Notes under the pieces: model-generated
Database searches by the model: none
Told to the model about the DNA's origin: nothing
The model's input: only the letters and a program-made list of their open reading frames with translations
Program-made: the position numbers and the translations under genes
Shown: piece by piece, positions 56,001-64,000 of the stretch
How positions within the stretch are numbered: position 1 is the first letter of the stretch
Layout: each line of letters opens with the position of its first letter
From: Avena insularis
Taxonomy: Eukaryota; Streptophyta; Magnoliopsida; Poales; Poaceae
Length of the DNA: 64,000 nucleotides
Direction: 5' to 3'
NCBI GenBank assembly: GCA_023614405.1
Contig: CM042684.1
Coordinates: forward strand, 472,263,650-472,327,649

Positions 56001-58544
56001 AACCAAGATAGGTATTGACCCAATTCCAACTCCCCTAGATGAAATCCATCCAGTTTTATCAAATGCCAGGAGCCCATAATTTTCTAAGCCATAGTTGAGT
56101 TATTGTGAATTAATTTGTTCTGTGCTTGGTGATTTCACTAATAAAATCCCTCCAGTAGTTCTGGTTATCCAAAATGGGTAATTCCAATTTCTATATAAAG
56201 GTACTTCCAATACCTACCATGCTAAGTTGGAATCACACAAAAACCTTCTGTAAATAAATCTGGAGAAAAAGACAAATACCATACAGAACTGCCTTTGATG
56301 ATTTATTAAGGGCATTCTGGTAATTATTTTGCCAAGATTCCACTTCTATGTGGTTCAGTACATCAAACACTATCTAACCACCCAAGGAAATAAATTTTCG
56401 GCCTGCAAATAAATTATGGTGAATATTTCCTCAAACTAGAGTTTATTCCACTATAAAAAAAACCTAACTAAATCTAGGTAAGTGATAATCTAGTGAAACC
56501 ACTTGCGTTGGTCTTGTTTTGTCAAGACCTATCTGAAGATATCATGGTTGCACATTGACATCCTACAGACCTCAGACCCCACCCCAAGTTCTTGGTAAAT
56601 AGCCTTGACAACTATCCTCCCAGGGTAAAACTCTAGTTTAGCAATCTAGTAATTCCATTACTAGTACCCAACTTCTCCAAAACCTACTAAGTTAAGTAGT
56701 ACTTCTTTATTATTTTTTGTTGTATGGTTTGTTGCCTGTATGCCTTGTATTGATTGAGGTATTGTCTGCTTGCATGTATACTCGATGATGGCGACAGTGT
56801 GATTGTTTGACGACGAGAAGAAAGGGACTTCTTAATTATTTATCGGGTATTCTTGGTTATCTCCGGAAGTCCAGGGACTTATTTCTAATCAGGCAAGCCA
56901 CCATTCCCGAATTCCTATACTTGTCCTACTCTTTTTATTACTTGTTTGGTATCTCCTTTATAAATTGCATTATTTATCCGCATGTCTTGTTTTATAAAAA
57001 CTGCGCTAATGACTTGGCTCCTCCAAGTTATGACTTGGTGTCCCTCGTGGCACCCACCCTGATGTAAACCCACCAATTACCCCTTTGATCGAGGTTATGA
57101 TGATTAGCATCCTACCCCGTTGAGGAACCACGGATTTTTGTTGAATAAATTGTTTTTGGATTTACCCTACTACAAATGTTTCAAAACTGCTTTGTAAAAC
57201 CCTTGGGAAGAGGCATTGTTCCAAGCGGATGTTTTAACAAAATAAGTGATGAGGATGAGAAATGACAAAATGGACAAGATAAAGAGAAGGGATGTTCTAC
57301 GCCTTTAGCATTACAAATTTTCAGTGCAATCACATTACCCCAGGTGCTGGGGCTTAGCTTGTAGTTTGTCTTCTTTAGCCAAGGCATCTTGTACAATGCT
57401 TATTTGGAGAAATCCCTTGAATTTCGGGCAGGCACTAACAGATCTACGGATCTGGAGCCTGTAGCTTGCTTCACCAAGAGTGAGCCTGTCTTGGCAGGAG
57501 TGTCGGTGCAACAATTGGGTCTCCCGCGGATGGTATGACTTAGGTGGTACGGAAGGAAGTGGAGTCACCAAGTTAAGGTATACACCAAGCTACGGTTTGG
57601 GTATATGCGTGTACGGAAGGCAGGACTATGTCCGGGGGCCACATACTCATTGCCGGGGAGAACAAATTCAAAAGGAAAGGCAGCCTTTGCTAGGGTCGAC
57701 AAGCGGAAGATTTGGTTTGATTATCTGACCTCCCCGTCTACCTTGTGTAGTGGGCCGTGGTTTTATCCCGGTGGATGTATTGATTCTTGTGGGGAAAGTG
57801 CGCAAACTCTGCAGAGTATAATCTATTCGAATAGCCACGTCCACGGTCAAGGACGGTTGGAAAGGTGATGGCTAGGAGTATCCAAGATGGTGGTTTTTGG
57901 GGAAAGATGGATCAATGTAGGGAGGTCCTGAGAGGACCTGAGATTACTGGCTTTGGTTTGACCAGAGATGGTCGAAGATGTTTAAAAGGGGGTTTTAATC
58001 CAAAACTTCTTTCAAAAAGGTTTTCAACAAGGATATGGAGATATCCGGATTTATAAAATGGAGGCATGTTCTCAAAACTCTTTTTCAACAAAGATATAGG
58101 GATGCCATATCTACAAGAGATAATCTAGGCTTTTCAAATCAACCCTAGATAGAGCTATCTCGCCACAGCCAAACTGCATTATCTTGTTTAACTTATCTTG
58201 GTGGTTTGCGAGTACATTCAAAGTACTCACTGGCGTTGTCCCTGGCTATTTACTTGGCCAGACTTTCAGAAGCTAGAAGATGGAAGGATAGGGGACGTCT
58301 ATGCGAGCTAGGCCATCTTCCCAGTCAGCTGCCTATATGTTAAGGCATGGTTGGGCTCTGCATTTGATGAAGATCCGCTGCTGAAGTTCATGATCCATAA
58401 TGGCCTTTATGTAAGTCTTGTATTCGTTAAGTTTTGGATGTTGTAATGATACTTGTCGGTTATGTTCCACGGCTCACTGATCATGGGAACGTGGATATGT
58501 GCATAGCAGGGATTTCTCGGATGATAACTCCGAGGAACCCCACA
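53073..58544 (+). repeat. 5' LTR of F, second part
   Basis: Resumes the LTR after G and ends GAGGAACCCCACA at 58544; total LTR about 5.95 kb. A TATA-like TATTTAAATAGG lies near 54282-54294, followed by a CT-rich and GC-rich leader (54550-55620), then AT-rich sequence. Carries the CTCTGCAGAG block (57806-57815) and the hairpin GAGTAC...GTACTC (58210-58228). No convincing gene inside. Confidence 0.8.
58210..58228 (+). other. Hairpin near the 3' end of the F LTR
   Basis: GAGTAC, loop ATTCAAA, GTACTC. E has a similar AGTAC-ATTTT-GTACT at 30705-30719 at a comparable place before the LTR end. Possible RNA processing signal; inference. Confidence 0.6.
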
Positions 58545-58548
58545 GACT

Positions 58549-58566
58549 TGGTATCAGAGCCATCCT
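58549..58566 (+). other. primer-binding site of F
   Basis: TGGTATCAGAGCCATCCT, four bases after the LTR; tRNA-Met type. Confidence 0.85.
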
Positions 58567-59569
58567 GACTATAGGAGAACTTTAGCTAGCATGGTCGTTA
58601 GACAGTAACCTTATTTTGAAAACCCCGGCTTTTGAAAACTAGTTTCTCAATGAGTTTCAAAAAGTTCTACTTCTTCTCTTACTCTAAGTAAATGCTTTCA
58701 AAATGGTTTCCTCTAACTCTCGTCCAAACTTCAAACCTACGGATTCTAAATAATTAGGATCTAGAACCCAGTGAGGACAATGAGAACAAGATTAAGACAA
58801 GCAACTACCAGCAAACACAAGGAGACTACAATATTGCTCTATCAGCGGAATCCTCGTAATCAGAAGACATCAGGTGTTGAACTATCAAGAAGCGTCCAAG
58901 ATACGATGAAGGCTTTATCGGCAAGATAGTGACTCCGACCTGAAGAAAGACGATATCTAGGGTGAATAGTCCTAAGAATAGGATTCCCCTACATCACGAG
59001 TAGTTAACTCCTTGGTCCCTAGCGTTGACCGTGCTTGCTTGTGTGCATTATGTGTGGCTTGATGTGTGTTGTCTGCCGAGGACATGGCGAGCCTCTCGCT
59101 CTGTTCGCCTTGTTTATATGCTCTGGTTTGCTTTGACCTCCTTATAAATGTGACTCGAGGAGCGATAACCCACCTAGTAACTCAGGAAACCCCTGTGTTA
59201 GATGTCGGTAATGAGATCCAGACTAACCTCGGGAGTATATGAGAGGAAAATCATCGCAAGAACCAGGAATTCGACATTGCCAAGTTAGAATTAACTCAAA
59301 GATTTCACCTTAGCAGGACGGCATACCTCTTCGAACTCACCTCGCAAGACTCGTCAATAGCACCACACTCCCTTGTTCCTCAGTCTACTACAATAAGAAT
59401 CCCGTTGAACCAAGAAGTCAATCACCGGAGGATCCTCAATATCCACAAGAAACCACCCGATAAGTCAACCAAGACAAGAAGTGAAGACCTAACCACACTA
59501 ACCTTTAGTGTGTTAGAGCTTCTGACCGCCTCAGGAGACTAACTAATCTAGTCGCCCATACCCCAAACT
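58567..59569 (+). other. Interior of F, first part, non-coding
   Basis: About 1 kb without a supported ORF; no gag motif seen in any frame. Confidence 0.7.
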
Positions 59570-61244
59570 TGTTGGAGATATGCCCAAGAGGCAATAATAA
59601 AGTGGTTATTATTATATCTTTATGTTTATGATAAATGTTTACATCCCATGCTATAATTGTATTAACCGGAAACATTAATACTTGTGTGTTTTGTAAACAT
59701 AAAAGAGTCCCTAGTAAGCCTCTTGTTAAGCTAGCTTGTTGATTAATGGATGATCATGGTTTCCTGATCATGGACATTGGATGTCATTAATAACAAGATC
59801 ATATCATTAGGAGAATGATGTGATGGACACACACCCATAGTAAGCATAGCATAAGATCAAGTCATTAAGTTCGTTTTGCTACAAGCTTTTCAAATGCATA
59901 GTAACCTAATCCTTCGACCATGAGGTTATGTTAATCACCATCACCGGATGGGTACTTTGATGACATCAAACGCCCGTATTGGGTGGTTATAAAGGTGACA
60001 TTGGGTATTCTGAAAGTATGTGTTGAAGCGCATGGACCAAGATTGAGATTTGTCCATCCATATGACGGATAGATATGCTCTGGTCCTCTCGGTGGAATGT
60101 CATCTGGTTAGCTTGCAAGCATGTGACTAGGTCACAAGGATGACATATCACGGAACAGTAAAGAGTACTTATCGATGAGGTAGAACTAGGTATGGAGATA
60201 CCAACGATCAAACCTCGGATAAGTAGAGTATCGCGTGACAAAGGGAATTGGTTTCGTATGTTAATGGTTCTATCGATCACGAAGTCATCGTTGAGTATGT
60301 GGGAGCTGTTATGGATCTCTAGATCCCGCTGATGGTTATTGATCGGAGAGGTGTCTTCATCATGTCTGCATATTCACGAACCGTAGGGTGACACACTTAA
60401 GGTTCGAAGTTGTTTTAAGTAGATATGGAATGTGCGTTGGAGACCGAATGTTGTTCGGAGTCTCGGATTGGATCCGGGACATCGCGAGGAGATCCGGAAT
60501 AGTCCGGAGAATAAGATTCATATATTGGGGATCATTTTCTAAGTTAGGAAATGTTCCAGATTGTTTGTATGGAGATTCTAGAAGGTTTCGGAATGTTCTG
60601 GAAGGTTCTAGAAGATTTCTTGGAGTTTGCTTGAAAACCAAGAAAGGATCAAGGAGTCTTTGTGGGGCAAGACACGGATTCGTGGGGGAGGAGGTTTCCT
60701 TCCCCCCTCCCAATCCGCCGGCCAAGGAGGGAGGGGAGTCCTACTAGGACTCCCCCTCCCATGGCGCCTCCCTCCTTTAAATAGAGGGGAGGGGCGCCAC
60801 CCCCTAGAACTCTCCCATAAAAAACCCTAGACGCCGCCTCTCTCCTCCTCCTTCGCTCTGCTCCGGCTTAGGCGAAGCCCTGCAGAAATCTCTACTCCAC
60901 CACCACCACCACACCGTCTGCTTTGGGATTCCGTGGAAGATCTACTACCTCCACTTTCATGGAGCAGGAGAGGAAGGTCTGCCGACTCATACGTGTGACC
61001 GATTGCTGAGCGCTGCGGAGCAGTGCCAGAAGGATCGTCCTCACGATCTTGAGATCGGCAAGTGATCGACTACATCAACCCCGAGATCTAATCTCGTAAT
61101 GCTTTCGGTTCTACAAGGGTTAGTACAGATCTATCTCGTTGCACATGTCTAATAGATTAGATCTTGGCTTTTATCTAGATTAGATCTGGGTTTTGTTCGT
61201 TCTTGCGGTAGAATTTTTTTGTTTTCCATGCTACGACCCCATCA
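59570..61244 (+). mobile_element. Solo LTR I, Ty1/copia (Angela-like), 1675 bp
   Basis: TGTTGGAGATATGCCC...CTACGACCCCATCA; TSD AAACT at 59565-59569 and 61245-61249, exact. TATA-like TTTAAATAG at about 60776-60784. No primer site or interior. Confidence 0.93.
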
Positions 61245-61284
61245 AAACTAACGGGATATTCCTCCCTAGAAGGCCAGAACTACC

Positions 61285-62873
61285 TGATACATTGCAAATG
61301 TATCTATAAATTTTGATGTTCCATGCTTGGTTTTATCTACTTTATTGTGTTTTGTCCACACTTTGGAGTACTTTTCATATGATTTCTTGGACTAACCTAT
61401 TAACAAGAGCCACAGTGTCAGCTGCCTATTTTTTGCTGTTTTTGGTTCCAGGAAAGTCAGAAAATGAATATTCTCAGAATTGCACGGGACAAAACCAAAG
61501 TCGCTATTTTACCGGAAGACATCTAGAGCCAGAATACGAGAAGGAGAGGGGTTGGGGCCTGGCCACACCACTGGCCAGGCGAACTGGCGCTGCCTTGAGG
61601 TGGTCTGGCCGCCCCAGGCACCCCCTCGGCCTCTCCTTCCACCTATATATTGCCTCTGATATGGAAACCCTAAGTACCCGATCAAAAATCCATGAAGGAG
61701 TCTATAGCCGCCGTCGTCTCTGTCCCTAGATCAGGAGGGATCTGAAGCTCTTCCCGGCACCCTGCCGGAGAGGGGAATTCACCCTGGAGGCCTTCCTCGT
61801 CATCATGCAAGCCTCTAGTGTGATGTGGGAGTAGTTCATCTCTAGACTACGGGTCCATGTAGTAGCTAGATGGCTGGTTCTCCTCCTTTGTGCTATCATG
61901 TCTAGATCTTGTGAGCTCCGTTCATGATCAAGATCATCTATTTGTAATTCTGCATGTTGTGTTAGCGGGGATCTGATGGATATTGAGATGCTATTTTAGA
62001 TTGATTATTGATTCTATCATGTCTTTGTTATTTGTGATCTTGCATGCTTTCCGTTGTTAGTAGCTATCTTGGCCAAGTAGATGCTAGCAACTCCAAGAGT
62101 TAGTATTTATGCTCGATAGTGGGTTCATGCCTCTGGTAATCTGGGGAAGTGACAGAAATCTCTAAGGTACTAGATGTACTGTTTCTACTAGGGAGAAAAC
62201 AACAATCCTTTGTTCATAGAACAATCATATTGTTTACTTTAAATACAATTCGTAATGCAATAATCTATTGCTTTCAACTTAATACTGGGGGGGGGGGGGT
62301 CGGATGATAACCTGAAGGTGGATTATTAGTCATAGATGCAGTTGGATGGCGGTCTATGTATAATGTTGTAATGCCCAATCAAATCTCAAAGGAGTCAAGA
62401 TGATTAGTATATGCATGTATTTTTTTCTCGATGTTTGTCAATTACCCCGTTGTAATTTGTTCACTCATCATGTTATCTATCTTAAGGAGAGCCACCTCTA
62501 GTGAACTATGGACCCCGGTCCTTTCTTTTACATTCAATCTACAAACTGTTTACTGCTTTGTGTTTACTTTATGCAAACTATTACTTCCTTCCATTTGATA
62601 CGTTTAATCCTTTGTTTTCAGCAAAACCGGTGAGATTGACAACCTCATCGCAAGTTGGGGCAAAGTTCTGTGGTTGTGTTGTGCAGGTCTCCACGTTGCT
62701 ACTAGCACCGCTAGTGCGCCCTGCCAAGGCTCAGCTAGCAACACCTTTGGGGTGTTTCCTTGCTCATACTGGATTGAAAACCTTGGTTTCATACTGAGGG
62801 AAAACTTGCTGCTGTGCTCATCATACCTTCCTCTTGGGGTTCCCCAACAAGCTCGATATATTTTGGGCCATCA
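61285..62873 (+). mobile_element. Solo LTR J, Athila-like (X type), 1589 bp
   Basis: TGATACATTGCAAATG...TTTTGGGCCATCA; TSD CTACC at 61280-61284 and 62874-62878, exact. Same body as the X LTR but with a different last about 20 bases and extra sequence near 62690-62740. A G13 run lies at 62287-62299. Confidence 0.92.
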
Positions 62874-62878
62874 CTACC

Positions 62879-63771
62879 CCTGAAGCCAGATGACAAGGAT
62901 GCATGAAGACAACGAATCCACTCCGCCATCGAGCTGAAGCAACGCAGGGAATTCAAGTGAAGACGTCTCTCTGAATTTAGCTTCCCTAGCTCGACTGAAG
63001 ACTATCAAGACGAGTCATAAACCGCTAACTTTCTCCGACCTAACTACGTAAAGCTTCGTTAGGTAACCATCGCAGCAAGGTAGTCGCAATAAGGCGTCAC
63101 TCGAAGACCTCAACTCAAGCGTCACTCCTCCGCTCCAAGACGAAGGATCTACCCTAACCTCGATGACCTCATGTAAAGCTCTAGGGTGGAAAGACTGCCT
63201 CTTTTCACTCAATTCCCGAAAGACTTCCGAAGGTCTGTACTCTAGAAGAAAGATGGACGACAATCCCCAAAAACCCCATTCAATGACTTCAAGAAGGAAG
63301 GACTATGTCAACTCTCCGATATACCCTAGTTTAATCTTAAGGGGGAAAGACTGCGTCTTTCCCACAAAAATAGGGCAACCCTTCGCTGAAGCAAACTCAG
63401 GAGTCCCGACCCTAAAATCATTAATTAGGATACGCTACAACCCTAAGGAAAAGTTGTGAGTCCTTAGAGAGAGGTACTCGCAATCGTAGATTCTATCCTT
63501 CGACGAGTACCCGTGAAGTTCAGCATCGATATAGTCTGCCCAGTCTAAGCCCTCGAGATATAGAGTACGGAATGAAAAGAAGGTCATCCCTCACATTCGG
63601 GACTAGACTCTGCTCAACTCTCTTTGCATTCCGGAAGACTAAAGCTCAACTTCATCGACAGAGTAGTCACTTTCAAAGACGGAGTCCGTAAGATAGTATG
63701 CGTAAGACACCTAGTATCAACCCGACTCAAAATCCCCTAACACTACTCTCCTGAATCTCGGGACAAGATTC
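62879..63771 (+). other. Interior of F, last part, with polypurine-like hairpin
   Basis: Non-coding. GGGAAAGAC-TGC-GTCTTTCCC at 63343-63363 is a perfect 9-bp stem placed after a purine run TTAAGGGGGAAAG that resembles the polypurine tract; a weaker copy is at about 63186-63208. Confidence 0.7.
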
Positions 63772-63789
63772 TTTTAAGGGGGAAAGGTC
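63772..63789 (+). other. polypurine tract of F
   Basis: TTTTAAGGGGGAAAGGTC directly before the 3' LTR. Confidence 0.87.
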
Positions 63790-64000
63790 TGTAACATCCC
63801 AATTTCAGCAACCCTGATTAGTTGTCCAGAATGCAAAACTCAGGGGGAACAAAAACTTTTTCTTGTTTAGTGATGAAGAGTTTGCCTGTTGTTTCAATAT
63901 GTTTATGCTTATGATTGTGTATTAGGTGATATACTCCTTACCTCAACACACCAGTTGACAAAAGCTACTTCCCAAAACTATCTTGGCTTAATTTCCATAT
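63790..64000 (+). repeat. 3' LTR of F, first 211 bases
   Basis: TGTAACATCCCAATTTCAGC..., colinear with 47727-47937; continues past the window. Confidence 0.92.

Larger units (their letters stand above)
47727..64000 (+). mobile_element. Gypsy-type element F with very long LTR and non-coding interior (LARD-like), 3' end outside
   Basis: 5' LTR in two parts (47727-48205, 53073-58544), primer site TGGTATCAGAGCC at 58549, interior of about 2 kb after removing solo LTRs I and J, polypurine tract TTTTAAGGGGGAAAGGTC, and the first 211 bases of the 3' LTR at the window end. Inserted in gag of D; left TSD copy AAGGC (47722-47726). No ORF in the interior resembles gag or pol. Confidence 0.88.

Noticed and set aside
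62287..62299. Run of 13 Gs as possible G-quadruplex or assembly signal
   Set aside because: Single homopolymer in solo LTR J, where the X copy has a short G run (6524-6528); most likely replication slippage or sequencing error.

Overview
The window is a plant nuclear region made almost entirely of nested retrotransposons. Long Ty1/copia LTRs opening TGTTGGAAATATGCCC or TGAAGGAAATATGCCC, Athila-like Ty3/gypsy elements with a TGGCGCCGTTGCCGGGGA primer site, a SIRE-type copia element and LTRs of 5 kb or more point to a large-genome grass, most likely Triticeae (wheat, barley, rye, Aegilops). The species is inferred from family resemblance. I see no intact conventional host gene, rRNA, tRNA or CRISPR. 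Most elements were bounded by exact 5-bp target-site duplications (TSDs), so the insertion order can be read.

Left part (1-28890). The oldest layer is a degraded zinc-knuckle/DUF4283-type pseudogene in four pieces (5108-5511, 18391-18543, 20258-20597, 28699-28890). It is split by (i) element X, an Athila-like gag-pro element (5512-18390, TSD GTGTG/GTGCG), whose 5' LTR contains complete Athila-like element Y (6807-14104, TSD GCAAG) and whose 3' region contains a 5'-truncated LINE (16665-17912, 15-bp TSD); (ii) a minus-strand copia solo LTR (18544-20257, TSD AATTC); (iii) a complete minus-strand copia element H with a decayed gag (20598-28698, TSD CTTAT). A fourth insertion, B (3299-5107, minus), borders the pseudogene on its left and is itself interrupted by copia element A, whose RT-RNase H frame is open (1-3298).

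Middle (28891-34090). An AT-rich to GC-rich host stretch of unknown origin holds element E (29565-33292, TSD ATATC): long LTRs around a 549-bp non-coding interior. Its 5' LTR has lost the TATA region, and the gap is patched with filler copied from both flanks.

Right part (34090-64000). Element D is a SIRE-type copia element on the minus strand: gag, protease, integrase, RT-RNase H and a third, acidic 'env-like' ORF, all decayed; its 3' LTR is not found. D is split by copia element C (38552-44252, TSD TGATG) and by gypsy-type element F (47727 to beyond the window). F has an LTR of about 5.95 kb and only about 2 kb of non-coding interior. Its 5' LTR holds a 4.86-kb solo LTR, G (48206-53067, TSD CTAGG), and its interior holds two further solo LTRs, I (59570-61244, AAACT) and J (61285-62873, CTACC).

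Nothing here acts as a cellular pathway. The coding parts are retrotransposon gag/pol modules, mostly broken. The less ordinary items are the unknown ORF of Y, the LTR modules shared between X, Y and J, the motif shared by LTRs of E, F and G, the filler repair in E, and the repeat motif spread through coding and non-coding parts of D.
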